From the NCBI GenBank assembly GCA_025351005.1, contig JANXWS010000005.1, positions 1 to 49,664 of the forward strand: DNA of 49,664 nt. Direction: 5' to 3'. The stretch is from Pseudomonadota bacterium. GTDB lineage: Bacteria > Pseudomonadota > Gammaproteobacteria > Steroidobacterales > Steroidobacteraceae. The stretch's first letter is position 1. The number at the start of each line of letters is the position of its first letter. The notes under the pieces were generated by a model. It ran no database searches, was not told the DNA's origin, and saw nothing but the letters and a program-made list of their open reading frames with translations. Both the position numbers and the translations under genes were made by a program. Shown here one piece after another: positions 1 through 9,093 of the stretch.

Positions 1-409
1 CCGCCCGCGCCTCGAGCAGCTGGTACGGCTCCACCAGGAAATCCTTGCGCAGCGTCGGCACGCCCTGCGGCGCGAGCGCGGCACTCGCGCGCGCCAGGTG
101 CGCCAGGCTGCCATCGAAGCGCTCGGGCTCGGTCAGCACCGAGACGATCGCGGCCCCGGCCTGCGCGTAGGCGGCGACGCGGGCCTCGAGGTCGTCGCCG
201 CGAGCGAGCGCCCCGGCCGCGGGCGAGCGGAGCTTCAGCTCGGCTATCAGGTCGAAGGAGCCCTCGAGGCGCAGCGGCGGCGCCGGCGGCGCGCCGGCCG
301 CGCGCGTGGCGAGCAGGGATTCGGGTTCGCGCGCGCGCGCGGCGGCGACCCGTGCGGCACTGGCGCGCGCCATGCCCGAGAGGAAATCCGCGGGCCGCGG
401 CACGTTCAT
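1..409 (-). CDS. trpC: Indole-3-glycerol-phosphate synthase, N-terminal part (cut by window edge)
   Basis: TrpC closes the indole ring, converting carboxyphenylaminodeoxyribulose phosphate to indole-3-glycerol phosphate in tryptophan synthesis. About 136 codons are visible; the C-terminal half lies beyond the left edge. Two TIM-barrel active-site blocks are present: IAELKLRSPAAG at residues 55-66, where Glu57 and Lys59 match the catalytic Glu/Lys of the family, and LRKDFLVEPYQL near residue 120, whose Lys in the KDF motif is the general acid. The ATG at 409-407 overlaps the trpD stop codon in an ATGA arrangement, so trpC is translationally coupled as the last visible gene of the trp operon. 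The truncation is only a window effect. Confidence 0.93.
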   Translation of the reverse strand, partial: MNVPRPADFLSGMARASAARVAAARAREPESLLATRAAGAPPAPPLRLEGSFDLIAELKLRSPAAGALARGDDLEARVAAYAQAGAAIVSVLTEPERFDGSLAHLARASAALAPQGVPTLRKDFLVEPYQLLEARA

Positions 410-1442
410 GGCCCACCGCGCGAGAACGCGGCGAGCTGCGCCACGAGCGCGCTCGCGGCGCCGGAGTCGATCGCCTGCGCGGCCCGCTCGACGCCGGCGC
501 GCGGATCCGGCACGCGGCCGGCCACCTCGAGCACGAGCGCCGCGCCGATCACGAGCGCGTCGCGATGCGGGCCGCGGTCCCGGCCGGCGAACACCTCGCC
601 GAGCGCCGCGGCGTTGCTGGCCGGATCGCCGCCCTGCAGATCCTCCGGCCGGCACTCGGGCAGCCCGTAGTCGGCGGCCGAGCGCATCGACTCGCGCCAC
701 TCGCCGGGCCGGACGTCGTAAAGCAGGAACGGGCCGGCCGGCGTCGGCTCGTCCCAGCCCGGATCGCCGTGCACGACGAACGCGCGGCGGAGCGGCAGCC
801 CGGCCAGCGTCTCCGCCATCAGCCGGGCGGCCTCGCGGCTGTAGGCGCCGATCACCGCGTAAGGCGGCGCCGCGGGATTGGTCAGCGGGCCGAGCATGTT
901 GAAGACGGTGCGGATGCCGAGCGCGGCGCGCACCGGCGCGATCGCCTTCATCGCCGGATGGTAGTGCGGCGCGTACAGGAACGTGAAGCCGGTGGCGGCG
1001 AGGCAGGCGCCAGCGGCACGCTCGTCGAGCGGCACCGCGAGGCCGAGCGCCTCGAGCAGGTCGGCGCTGCCGGAGCGGCTCGACACCGAGCGGTTGCCGT
1101 GCTTCGCGACCCGCGCGCCCGCGGCGACCGCGAGCAGGGCACTGCCGGTCGACAGGTTGAAGGTGTGGGACGCGTCCCCGCCCGTGCCGACGATGTCGAC
1201 CGTGGCGCCGACGTCGGGCAGCTCGGGCCGGCGCGCCAGCGCCCGCATGCCGCGCGCGAAGCCGCGCAGCTCGTCCGCGTTGACGCCCTTGGCGCGCAAC
1301 GCCGCGAGCAGCGCGCCGCCCATCGCGGGCTCGAGGCCGGGGTCGGTGAGTGCCACGAGCAGATCGCAGGCCGCCTGCTCCGACAGCGAGCCGCCCTCGA
1401 CCAGCGTCTCGAGCGCGCGGCGCAGCGCATGGGACGGGCCGC

Positions 1443-1446
<4 letters not shown>
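406..1446 (-). CDS. trpD: Anthranilate phosphoribosyltransferase
   Basis: TrpD transfers the phosphoribosyl group of PRPP to anthranilate, the second committed step of tryptophan synthesis, in the cytoplasm. The 346-residue protein has the normal family length. The PRPP/Mg loop GTGGD is at residues 87-91, followed by ASHTFNLST. The [20 protein letters not shown] block lies at about 115-134, and [10 protein letters not shown] and [10 protein letters not shown] follow. It overlaps trpG upstream and trpC downstream by 4 nt each (ATGA), indicating tight translational coupling. No key residue appears to be missing. Confidence 0.96.
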
Positions 1447-2042
<596 letters not shown>

Positions 2043-2043
2043 G

Positions 2044-3444
2044 TCAGAGTCCCTCCTTGGCGAGCTCGAGTGCGCGGCGCAGCACCGCGCCCTTCGCCAG
2101 TACCTCGTCATGCTCGCGCTCGGGCACGCTGTCGGCCACGAGTCCCGCGCCTGCCTGGAAGCGGTAGCGACCCTCGTGGAAGGCAAGCGTCCGGATCGTG
2201 ATCGCGTGGTCCATGTCGCCGCCATGGCCGAAGTAGCCGTAAGTGCCGCCGTAGAAGCCGCGGCGCACGGGTTCGAGCTCGTCGATGATCTCCATCGCCC
2301 GCACCTTGGGCGCGCCAACCAGCGTGCCGGCGGGGAACGCCGCCGCGAACAGGTCGAAGGCATCGTGGCCGGCGGCCAGGCGTCCCTGCACGCCGCTGAC
2401 GATGTGCATGACGTGGCTGTAGCGCTCGATCACGCGGTATGGATCGATGCGCACGCTGCCGGGGAGCGCGACGCGGCCGAGGTCGTTGCGCGCGAGGTCG
2501 ACCAGCATCACGTGCTCGGCGTTCTCCTTCGCGTCGGCGAGCAGTTCGGTCTCGAGCGCCTGGTCCTCGGCCGGCGTCCGTCCGCGCGGCCGCGTACCGG
2601 CGATGGGCCGCAGTTGCGCCACCGCGCCCGAGAGGCGCACCAGCGCCTCGGGCGAGGAGCCGACCAGCGTCCGGTCGCCGAGCTCGCAGTAGATCATGTA
2701 CGGCGACGGGTTCAGCAGCCGGAGCGCCCGGTAGGCCTCGAACGGGTCGAGCTCGCACGCGCCCTCGAACTGCGACGACAGCACCAGCTGGTAGACGTCG
2801 CCGGCGGCGATGTACTCCTGCACGCGCCGCACGCCGGCCACGTAGGCATCGCGCGACAGGCTCGGCCGCGGCGGCTCGAGGCGGGCCGGCGGCCGCCCGA
2901 TCGTCAGCCCGCCGCGCAGCGCACGGACGATCTCGCGGCGCAGCAGCGCCCGCTCCTGTTCGGGTCCGGCGTGCAGCAGCGCGATGCCGCGGGTCACGTG
3001 GTCGAAGATCAGGAACGAGCAGGGCGCGAGGTAGCAGGCGTCCGGCATGCCGGGCTCGGCGGGCTGGCGCGTCGGCAGCCGCTCGAAGAATCGCACCAGG
3101 TCGTAGCCGGCGGCGCCAACCAGACCGCCCGCGAGCGGCAGCCCTGGAATCACGGGCAGCGGCCGGGGGGCGCGCGCGAGCGCGGCGCGCAGCGCCGTGA
3201 GCAGCGCCGCGCGGTCAGCCGGGCGCGGCGCCCGCTCGGCCGCCCCGCCCGCCGGCCGCACCATCAGGCCTGCCGCATCGAGACGGACCTCGAGCGCGTC
3301 ACCGAACCCGATGAACGAGTAACGCGCGAGCCGTTCGCCGCCCTCGACGCTCTCGAGCAGGAAGCGCGGCCGGAACGGGCGCAGCTTCAGGTACGCCGAG
3401 ACGGGCGTATCGAGGTCGGCGGTGATGTCGAACGGCGATTGCAT
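2044..3444 (-). CDS. trpE: Anthranilate synthase component I
   Basis: TrpE makes anthranilate from chorismate using ammonia delivered by TrpG. I set the start at the ATG at 3444-3442, giving 466 residues. A GAGGAG ribosome-binding site sits just upstream, and family homology ([11 protein letters not shown], residues 11-21) begins close to it. Longer in-frame starts would run back through the attenuator and leader peptide. [17 protein letters not shown] (about 28-44) carries the LLES element associated with tryptophan feedback inhibition. The chorismate-binding half has [40 protein letters not shown] and [11 protein letters not shown]. It is the first structural gene of the trp operon and lies 36 nt after the attenuator T-run. 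Confidence 0.96.
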   Translation of the reverse strand: MQSPFDITADLDTPVSAYLKLRPFRPRFLLESVEGGERLARYSFIGFGDALEVRLDAAGLMVRPAGGAAERAPRPADRAALLTALRAALARAPRPLPVIPGLPLAGGLVGAAGYDLVRFFERLPTRQPAEPGMPDACYLAPCSFLIFDHVTRGIALLHAGPEQERALLRREIVRALRGGLTIGRPPARLEPPRPSLSRDAYVAGVRRVQEYIAAGDVYQLVLSSQFEGACELDPFEAYRALRLLNPSPYMIYCELGDRTLVGSSPEALVRLSGAVAQLRPIAGTRPRGRTPAEDQALETELLADAKENAEHVMLVDLARNDLGRVALPGSVRIDPYRVIERYSHVMHIVSGVQGRLAAGHDAFDLFAAAFPAGTLVGAPKVRAMEIIDELEPVRRGFYGGTYGYFGHGGDMDHAITIRTLAFHEGRYRFQAGAGLVADSVPEREHDEVLAKGAVLRRALELAKEGL

Positions 3445-3479
3445 CGGCTCCTCGTCGTGGGCAGCGGGGAGCGGGCGAC

Positions 3480-3513
3480 AAAAAACCCATCCCCGGCGCA
3501 GGTCGGAGATGGG
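3480..3513 (-). terminator. Trp attenuator terminator (3:4 hairpin)
   Basis: In the minus-strand RNA, CCCAUCUCC (3513-3505) pairs with GGGGAUGGG (3494-3486). This makes a 9-bp stem with one U-G pair and a 10-nt loop, followed at once by six U (3485-3480). It is a classic intrinsic terminator lying between the leader-peptide stop codon and the trpE start, where an amino-acid attenuator should be. Confidence 0.88.
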
Positions 3514-3579
3514 CTCGCGGGATGGCTGAAGTCTTTCGGTTAAGCCTGCGTGCCGCGCGCCCACTCCGCGGAGTGGCGC
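3505..3579 (-). promoter_or_regulatory. Trp attenuator: anti-antiterminator (1:2) and antiterminator (2:3) pairings
   Basis: Directly after the three Trp codons the RNA reads CCACUCCGCGGAGUGG (about 3576-3561), a self-complementary 1:2 hairpin. Its 3' arm GGAGUGGGC (3567-3559) can instead pair with GCCCAUCUCC (3514-3505), the 5' arm of the terminator, with a single bulged U. The two structures are mutually exclusive. A ribosome stalled on the Trp triplet would cover the 1-arm, free the 2-arm and prevent termination. Pairings were read by eye; no folding energies were calculated. Confidence 0.85.
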
Positions 3580-3641
3580 CACCACCAGGCGCGCGGCGCC
3601 AGGGCCTCACGGGCGAGCGGCAGGGGGCGGGTCGGCGTCAT
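3540..3641 (-). CDS. trpL: Trp operon leader peptide (33 aa)
   Basis: This 33-codon frame starts at ATG 3641-3639 and ends at TAA 3542-3540. It encodes MTPTRPLPLAREALAPRA followed by WWWRHSAEWARGTQA. Three consecutive Trp codons (residues 19-21, positions 3587-3579) and a fourth at residue 27 are far beyond chance. The Trp triplet directly precedes the 1:2 hairpin of the attenuator, as in known trp leaders. The peptide acts as a sensor of charged tRNA-Trp, not as a product. No Shine-Dalgarno is visible, and the predicted transcription start falls on or next to the ATG, so translation may be leaderless. Confidence 0.88.
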   Translation of the reverse strand: MTPTRPLPLAREALAPRAWWWRHSAEWARGTQA

Positions 3642-3648
3642 GCCGGCC

Positions 3649-3678
3649 AGTATCGCCCGGCCCCGGAAAACCGGTCAA
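3649..3678 (-). promoter_or_regulatory. trp operon promoter
   Basis: A -35 TTGACC (3678-3673) is followed by an 18-nt spacer and a -10 GATACT (3654-3649), reading on the minus strand. The -10 ends 7 nt before the trpL ATG, which puts the expected transcription start at or beside that ATG. The spacer contains CCGGTTTTCCGG, a short inverted repeat that could bind a regulator, but it does not resemble the enterobacterial TrpR operator. Confidence 0.6.
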
Positions 3679-3736
3679 GCCGGGCCGGCGTGCTACGTTG
3701 CCGGCCGTGACCGCCCCCGCTTCGCCCGCGGCCGCG

Positions 3737-4672
3737 ATGCCGGCCCGCTACTACGGCCCCCGCTACTGGCCGAGCTGGCTCGCACTCGGCTTCCTGCGCA
3801 TCGTCGAGCGCCTGCCATACCGGCTGGTGCTCGCGGTCGGGCGCGGCGTCGGCCGGGTAGCGCGCCGGCTGCCGCTGCCCTACGCCGGGATCGCGCGCCG
3901 CAACCTGCAGCTGTGCCTGCCGGCGCAGAGCACGGTGGAGCGCGAGCGGCTGCTCGCGCGGCATTTCGAGAGCCTCGGCATCGGCCTGTTCGAGTCCGCG
4001 ATGACCTGGTGGTCGGACGATGCCCGCATCAACGCGCTGTCCAGCCTCAACGGTCTCCGGCACCTCGAGGATGCGCTCGCGCGCGGCCGCGGCGCGATCG
4101 TGCTGACCGCGCATTTCACGACGCTGCAGATGGGCGCGCGCATCCTCAACAACCGGCTGCCGATCAACGTCCTGTACCGGCCGCTCAAGAACGAGCTGCT
4201 CGCCTACGTCTCCGGCCGCAGCTTCGGGCAGCAGGCCCGCAAGGCGATCCTGCGCGACGACGTGCGCGGCATGATCTCGGCGCTGAAGCGCAACGAGATC
4301 GTCTGGTACGCCGCCGACCAGAGCTACCGCAAGAAGGGCGCGATGATGGTGCCGTTCTTCGGGCTGCCGGCCGCGACCAACGTCTTCACGTCACGGCTGG
4401 CGCGCATGACGGACGCCGCGGTGCTCTACTTCTGGTGCGAGCGGCTCGAGGGCGAGCGCGGCTGGCGTGCGACGATCGAGCCGCCGTTCGAGGGTTGGCC
4501 CGGTGACGACCCGGTGCAGGACACGCTGCGCTACCACGCCTGCATCGAGGCGCAGGTACGCCGCATGCCCGAGCAGTACTGGTGGATCCACCGGCGCTTC
4601 AAGGGGCTCGAGGCCGACTACCCCGACTATTACGGCCCCGGTGCGCCGATCACGCGCCAGCAGAGCGGGTAG
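3737..4672 (+). CDS. LpxL/HtrB-type lipid A acyltransferase homologue with altered HX4D/E motif
   Basis: Members of this inner-membrane family transfer a secondary acyl chain from acyl-ACP to Kdo2-lipid IVA. The 311-residue protein opens with MPARYYGPRYWPSWLALGFLRIVERL, the usual N-terminal arrangement with a membrane-anchoring helix. The C-terminal half (AADQSYRKKGAMMVPFFGLP, then a stretch ending YWWIHRRFK) is typical of LpxL. The catalytic HX4(D/E) block reads AHFTTLQMGARI: the His is kept but the acidic residue is Gln (CAG). The enzyme may therefore be altered or inactive, or use another base. TTG 3698 and GTG 3707 are alternative in-frame starts; ATG 3737 fits family length best. It is divergent from trpL and its 3' end overlaps the next, convergent gene by 43 nt. 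Confidence 0.85.
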   Translation: MPARYYGPRYWPSWLALGFLRIVERLPYRLVLAVGRGVGRVARRLPLPYAGIARRNLQLCLPAQSTVERERLLARHFESLGIGLFESAMTWWSDDARINALSSLNGLRHLEDALARGRGAIVLTAHFTTLQMGARILNNRLPINVLYRPLKNELLAYVSGRSFGQQARKAILRDDVRGMISALKRNEIVWYAADQSYRKKGAMMVPFFGLPAATNVFTSRLARMTDAAVLYFWCERLEGERGWRATIEPPFEGWPGDDPVQDTLRYHACIEAQVRRMPEQYWWIHRRFKGLEADYPDYYGPGAPITRQQSG

Positions 4673-5013
4673 CGATAGACGATGCCTTCCGAGGTCTTGA
4701 CGGCCGCGACGATCGTCAGGACGAAGTGGAACAGGAGCACCGCGGGAAACAGCACGAAGCCGATCAGCACCAGCATCAGGCAGCCCGCGACGATCAGGGC
4801 GAGCATGATCGTGATCTGGAAGTTCAGCGTTTCGCGTCCCTGGTCGGCGACGAATGGCATCTGGTCGCGCTTCGCGAGCCAGATGACCAGCGGCACGAGG
4901 AAGCCGCCGATCGCGGTCGCGTACAGCAGCATCGCGCTCAAGTGGCACCACATCGCCCACTGGCGCTCGTCGCGCGTGGGCGAGGCGCTCGGCGGCACGG
5001 TTTCGGCCTGCAT
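4630..5013 (-). CDS. DUF4870 (Tic20-like) small membrane protein
   Basis: This 127-residue protein has a short polar N-terminus, then RQWAMWCHLSAMLLYATAIG and further hydrophobic segments at about 35-47, 70-92 and 93-108, with the charged block RDQMPFVADQGRETLNFQIT between. That layout matches the DUF4870 family of four-helix membrane proteins. The cellular role of the family is unknown. The last 43 nt overlap the convergent acyltransferase gene, so the two transcripts are antisense at their 3' ends. Confidence 0.85.
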   Translation of the reverse strand: MQAETVPPSASPTRDERQWAMWCHLSAMLLYATAIGGFLVPLVIWLAKRDQMPFVADQGRETLNFQITIMLALIVAGCLMLVLIGFVLFPAVLLFHFVLTIVAAVKTSEGIVYRYPLCWRVIGAPGP

Positions 5014-5036
5014 GGCGGTTCTCCTCTACGCCCACC

Positions 5037-6101
5037 CTAGCACGCCGCCGCCGCCATCCGCGCCGCGCGCGCCCAGCCCATCTCGGCGAGCCGCCGCGCG
5101 CCGCGCCCGAACTCGACGGCATTCGCGGCGGCGGCCGTTCCCTGCGTCGCGCGCTTCAGGATGCCCTGCATGATCGCGGCCATGCGGAACAGGTTGTAGG
5201 CGAGGTAGTAGTCCCAGTGCGCGCCGGCCTCGCGGCCGGTGCGGCGGCAGTACGCGGCCACGTAGTCCGCCTCCGACGGAATGCCGAGCGCGGCACTGTC
5301 GACGCCGGCGAGGCCGCGGAAGATGCCCGCCGGGAAGTGCCACACGCAGCAGTGGTACGAGAAGTCGGCGAGCGGCGAGCCAAGTGTCGCGAGCTCCCAG
5401 TCGAGCACCGCCACCACCCGCGGCTCGCGCTGGTCGATGACCAGGTTGTCGAGGCGGTAGTCGCCGTGCACCAGGCGGCTGCCGTCGTCCGGCGGGATCC
5501 GTGTCGGCAGCCACTCGATCAGGCGGTCCATCGCCTCGATGGTCTCGGTCTCGCTCGCCCGGTACTGCTTCGACCAGCGTGCAATCTGCCGCGCCAGGTA
5601 GCCGCCGGCCTTGCCGAAGTCGGCAAGGCCGAGTGCCGCCGGATCGAGGCCGTGCAGCGTCGCGAGCACGCGATTCATGTCGTCGAACAGCAGGCCGCGC
5701 TCGCGGGCGGCGAGCTCGGGCAGGCGCGGGTCGGTGAACACGCGCCCTTCGACGAAATCCATCACGTAGAAAGCGCGGCCGATCACGTCCTCATCGACGC
5801 ACAGGTGGTGCACGCGCGGCACCGGCACGCCGGAGCCGGCGAGCGCGGCGAGCACCCGGTACTCGCGCTCGATCTGGTGCGCCGAGGGCAGCAGCGCCGC
5901 GGCGGGACCGGGCTTGGTGCGCAGCGCGAAGCAGCGCCCGTTTGCGCTCAGCCGGTAGGTCGGGTTGGACTGGCCGCCGCCGATCGCGGCGAGATCGAGC
6001 GGTCGGCCCAGGCCCGGCACGCGCCCGTCGAGGTAGGCGGCCAGCCGGCCGGCATCGGGCAGCGCCCGGAGGCGCGCACTGCGTTCCTCGCTCTCGGTCA
6101 T
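5037..6101 (-). CDS. APH-family phosphotransferase (ACAD10-like kinase domain)
   Basis: This 354-residue protein belongs to the aminoglycoside-phosphotransferase/choline-kinase fold. The nucleotide loop region is IGGGQSNPTYRL (about 40-51). The Brenner catalytic motif is LVHGDYRLDNLVID, and the metal-binding aspartate is in VAVLDWELATLGSPLADFSY. This version resembles the kinases linked to acyl-CoA dehydrogenases (ACAD10-like), which act on small hydroxylated molecules rather than antibiotics. No acyl-CoA dehydrogenase gene is adjacent here, so the substrate is unknown. The ATG at 6101 has GGAG about 7 nt upstream. The gene is divergent from the ABC exporter. Confidence 0.88.
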   Translation of the reverse strand: MTESEERSARLRALPDAGRLAAYLDGRVPGLGRPLDLAAIGGGQSNPTYRLSANGRCFALRTKPGPAAALLPSAHQIEREYRVLAALAGSGVPVPRVHHLCVDEDVIGRAFYVMDFVEGRVFTDPRLPELAARERGLLFDDMNRVLATLHGLDPAALGLADFGKAGGYLARQIARWSKQYRASETETIEAMDRLIEWLPTRIPPDDGSRLVHGDYRLDNLVIDQREPRVVAVLDWELATLGSPLADFSYHCCVWHFPAGIFRGLAGVDSAALGIPSEADYVAAYCRRTGREAGAHWDYYLAYNLFRMAAIMQGILKRATQGTAAAANAVEFGRGARRLAEMGWARAARMAAAAC

Positions 6102-6167
6102 GTCGTCTCCGTCCGGCGCCCGGCACAGATTGCCGGTGCGGTCGCCGGGGCACAAGGCCGGGCCCTC

Positions 6168-6173
6168 TATAAT
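6168..6173 (+). promoter_or_regulatory. Candidate -10 element for ABC exporter gene
   Basis: A perfect TATAAT lies 39 nt before the TTG start of the ABC exporter, in the 111-bp gap between divergent genes. No convincing -35 hexamer is seen at 16-18 nt, so this is a tentative call. Confidence 0.35.
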
Positions 6174-6212
6174 GAGTACCGGCGCCATGCCCGCGCCTGC
6201 CCGGAGCCGCGC

Positions 6213-8072
6213 TTGAAACTCTCCGACCTGCTGCGACCCGCCGCGCGGCCGGGCGCCGCGGCCCCGCCCGGGCGCGGCGTCGCGAGCGCCTTCCAATATG
6301 GACGGCATGCGCTGCTGCTCGCCTGGACGACGAACCCGGGCCTTGCTCTGCTGCTCGCGGCTCTGACGCTGGTTGCCGGCACGCTGCCGGCCGGCATCGC
6401 CTGGGTCGGCGCGCAGATCGTCGACGCCGTGGTCGCCGCGGCGCGCATGTACTCGGCGCAGGGCGCGGCCGGCTACCGCCCCGCCCTTGCCTTCGTCGCC
6501 CTCGAGGCGCTGCTGGTCGCGCTGACGGCGGCCGCGCAGCGCGGCCTGTCGACCTGCCAGTCGCTGCTGCGCGCGCAGCTCGGCCAGCGCGTCAACGTGA
6601 TGATCCTCGACAAGGCGCTGACGCTCGGGCTCGAGCAGTTCGAGGACTCGGAGTTCTACGACAAGCTGACGCGGGCGCGCCGCGAGGCCTCCTCGCGACC
6701 GCTGTCGATGGTGATGCGCACCTTCGGCCTGGTGCAGAACGCCATCTCGCTCGTGAGCTTCGGCGCGATCCTCGTGCAGTTCTCGCCGCTCGCCGTCGCG
6801 ATCCTGCTGCTCGCCGGCCTGCCGGTGTTCTTCGCCGAGGTCCGGTTCTCGGGCGATGCGTTCCGGCTGTTCCGCTGGCGCTCGCCCGAGACCCGCATGC
6901 AGCTGTACCTGGAAACGGTGCTGGCGCGCGAGGACCACGCCAAGGAAGTGAAGCTGTTCGGCCTGGGTCCCCTGCTGCTCCGGCGTTACCAGGACATCTA
7001 CCAGAAGCTCTACCGCGAGGACCGGCACCTCACGCTGCGGCGCGACGCATGGGGATTCACGCTCGGGCTGGTCGCGACGCTCAGCCTGTACGGCGCCTAC
7101 GCCTGGATCGCGGTCACCGCGATCCGCGGTGCGATCACGCTCGGCCAGATGACGATGTACCTCATGCTGTTCCGGCAGGGGCAGTCGGCACTGTCCGCGG
7201 GCCTGGCCGCGATCGGCGGCCTGTACGAGGACAACCTCTACCTGTCCAACCTGTTCGAGTATCTCGACCAGCCGGTGGCGGCGCCGAACGGCGCGCTGCG
7301 GCACGGCCCGCTGCCCGCGGACGGCATCCGCTTCGAGAACGTGTCCTTCAGCTATCCGGGCAACGAGCAGCCGACGCTGTCCGGCATCGACCTGTCGATC
7401 CGGCCGGGCGAGAGCCTGGCGCTCGTCGGCGAGAACGGTTCCGGCAAGACCACCCTGATCAAGCTGCTGACGCGCCTCTACCGTCCGTCCGCCGGCCGGA
7501 TCCTGTTCGAGGGGCAGGACCTCGCCGACTGGGACGAGACGGCGCTGCGCGAGCGCGTCGGCGTCATCTTCCAGGACTTCGCGCGCTACCAGCTCAAGGT
7601 CGGCGAGAACGTCGGCGCCGGCGACGTCCAGCATTTCGACGAACGCGAGCGGTGGGCCGAGGCGGCCGCCAAGGGTCTCGCCGCGCCGTTCATCCGCGAG
7701 CTGCCGGCCGGCTACGAGACGCAGCTCGGCGGCTGGTTCAAGGACGGCCGCGAGCTGTCCGGCGGCCAGTGGCAGAAGATCGCGCTGTCACGGGCCTTTA
7801 TGCGCTCGCGCGCCGACGTGCTGGTGCTCGACGAGCCGACCGCGGCAATGGACGCCGCCGCCGAGGCGGAGGTGTTCGAGCATTTCCGGACGCTGACCCG
7901 CGGCCGCATCACGATCCTGATCTCGCACCGCTTCTCGACCGTGCGGATGGCCGACCAGATCGCCGTCCTCGACGGGGGCCGGATCGTCGAGCGCGGCGCG
8001 CACGAGGAGCTGATGCGCCAGGACGGACGCTACGCGCGGCTGTTCACGCTGCAGGCGCGCGGTTACCGCTGA
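6213..8072 (+). CDS. ABC exporter, fused permease and ATPase
   Basis: This is a 619-residue half-transporter of the exporter type. The N-terminal half has about six hydrophobic helices (first around residues 30-60). The C-terminal ATPase has Walker A GENGSGKTT, signature LSGGQWQKIALSRAF, Walker B DVLVLDEPTAAMD and the H-loop in ISHRFSTVRMADQ. Two copies would form a transporter; the substrate cannot be told from sequence. Start chosen: TTG at 6213 with GGAG 9 nt upstream. The frame stays open far upstream, but only through the divergent phosphotransferase gene, and no ATG in frame precedes the hydrophobic region. Confidence 0.9.
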   Translation: MKLSDLLRPAARPGAAAPPGRGVASAFQYGRHALLLAWTTNPGLALLLAALTLVAGTLPAGIAWVGAQIVDAVVAAARMYSAQGAAGYRPALAFVALEALLVALTAAAQRGLSTCQSLLRAQLGQRVNVMILDKALTLGLEQFEDSEFYDKLTRARREASSRPLSMVMRTFGLVQNAISLVSFGAILVQFSPLAVAILLLAGLPVFFAEVRFSGDAFRLFRWRSPETRMQLYLETVLAREDHAKEVKLFGLGPLLLRRYQDIYQKLYREDRHLTLRRDAWGFTLGLVATLSLYGAYAWIAVTAIRGAITLGQMTMYLMLFRQGQSALSAGLAAIGGLYEDNLYLSNLFEYLDQPVAAPNGALRHGPLPADGIRFENVSFSYPGNEQPTLSGIDLSIRPGESLALVGENGSGKTTLIKLLTRLYRPSAGRILFEGQDLADWDETALRERVGVIFQDFARYQLKVGENVGAGDVQHFDERERWAEAAAKGLAAPFIRELPAGYETQLGGWFKDGRELSGGQWQKIALSRAFMRSRADVLVLDEPTAAMDAAAEAEVFEHFRTLTRGRITILISHRFSTVRMADQIAVLDGGRIVERGAHEELMRQDGRYARLFTLQARGYR

Positions 8073-8091
8073 CGGAAGCCGCCCCTATAAT
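8063..8091 (+). promoter_or_regulatory. Promoter of cysB-like gene
   Basis: TTACCG (8063-8068, weak -35), a 17-nt spacer and a perfect TATAAT (8086-8091) lie just before the regulator gene. The -35 is inside the end of the ABC exporter gene. The expected start of transcription is near 8098, giving a leader of about 17 nt without a clear Shine-Dalgarno. Confidence 0.5.
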
Positions 8092-8114
8092 GGGCTGCAT
8101 CCGGGCACGCCAGT

Positions 8115-9089
8115 ATGAAACTCCACCAGCTCCGCTATCTCACCGCGGTCGTGCAGAACGGCCTCAACATCACGACCGCGGCCCGCAAGCTGCACACCTC
8201 CCAGCCGGGCGTCAGCAAGCAGCTGAAGCTGCTCGAGGACGAGCTTGGCTTTCCGCTCTTCGAGCGCGACGGCCGCAACCTTACGAGCGTCACCGCCGCC
8301 GGCCAGCAAGTGGTCGATCGCTCGCTGCGCATACTCGAGGAGGTGCAGAACATTCGCCGCCTGTCGTCGGATCTCAAGGACGACCGCAGCGGCTCGCTCG
8401 CGATCGGCACCACGCACACCCAGGCCCGCTACGTGCTGCCGCCGATCGTGCAGAAGTTCCGGGCCGGCTACCCGGGCGTCGACCTGCACCTGCACCAGGG
8501 CACGACCGAGCAGATCGCCGAGCTCGCCAAACTCGACCGCGTCGACTTCGCGATCGCGACCGGCGGCGGCGAGCTGTTTCCCGGCATGGTGTTGCTGCCG
8601 TGCTATCGCTGGCAGCGGCGCATCGTCGTGCCGCGCGACCACCCGCTCGCCGCCGAGCGGGCGGTGACGCTCGAGGCGCTCTCGCGCCATCCGATCGTCA
8701 CCTACACGTTCAGTTTCGGCGGCCGCTCGTCGCTGCCGGCGCTGTTCGAGACCGCGGGCCTGAAGCTGCAGGTCGCGCTCACCGCCAGCGACGCCGACGT
8801 CATCAAGACCTACGTGCGTCTCGGCCTCGGCGTCGGCATCCTCGCGAGCATGGCGCTCGACCCGCGCGAGGACCGCGATCTCGCGGTGCTCGATGCGGAC
8901 CACCTGTTCGCGCCGCACGTGACCTGGATCGGCTTCCGGCGCGGGCGCCTGCTGCGGGGCTACATGTATGAGTTCATGAAGGCCTTCGCGCCGCACCTGA
9001 CGCGCCGGCTCGTCGACCAGGCGGTGCGGGCGGGGGCGGGCCCCGCGCTCGCGCGCCTGTTCGAAGACGTCACCCTGCCAACGCTGTAA
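8115..9089 (+). CDS. cysB: CysB-like LysR-family regulator
   Basis: CysB-type regulators activate sulfate assimilation genes in response to N-acetylserine. The 324-residue protein begins MKLHQLRYLTAVVQNGLNIT and continues with TSQPGVSKQLKLLEDELGFPLFERDGR, the CysB/Cbl version of the LysR helix-turn-helix (residues 1-60). The effector domain spans about 90-300, starting LAIGTTHTQARYVLPP as in CysB, a match to the sulfate-ligand region. No sulfur assimilation genes are in the window, so the target set is inferred from family only; a Cbl-type paralogue is possible. A GNAT gene follows after 4 nt, suggesting co-transcription. Confidence 0.85.
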   Translation: MKLHQLRYLTAVVQNGLNITTAARKLHTSQPGVSKQLKLLEDELGFPLFERDGRNLTSVTAAGQQVVDRSLRILEEVQNIRRLSSDLKDDRSGSLAIGTTHTQARYVLPPIVQKFRAGYPGVDLHLHQGTTEQIAELAKLDRVDFAIATGGGELFPGMVLLPCYRWQRRIVVPRDHPLAAERAVTLEALSRHPIVTYTFSFGGRSSLPALFETAGLKLQVALTASDADVIKTYVRLGLGVGILASMALDPREDRDLAVLDADHLFAPHVTWIGFRRGRLLRGYMYEFMKAFAPHLTRRLVDQAVRAGAGPALARLFEDVTLPTL

Positions 9090-9093
9090 CACC

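Noticed and set aside
3445..3585. Longer N-terminus for trpE starting at GTG 3585
   Set aside because: It would translate the leader peptide's hairpins and the terminator in another frame, and the extra residues have no family similarity.
5217..6212. 950-residue version of the ABC exporter extending upstream of 6213
   Set aside because: The extension lies opposite the real phosphotransferase gene and has shadow composition. The TTG at 6213 with GGAG and the transporter helices right after it define the gene.
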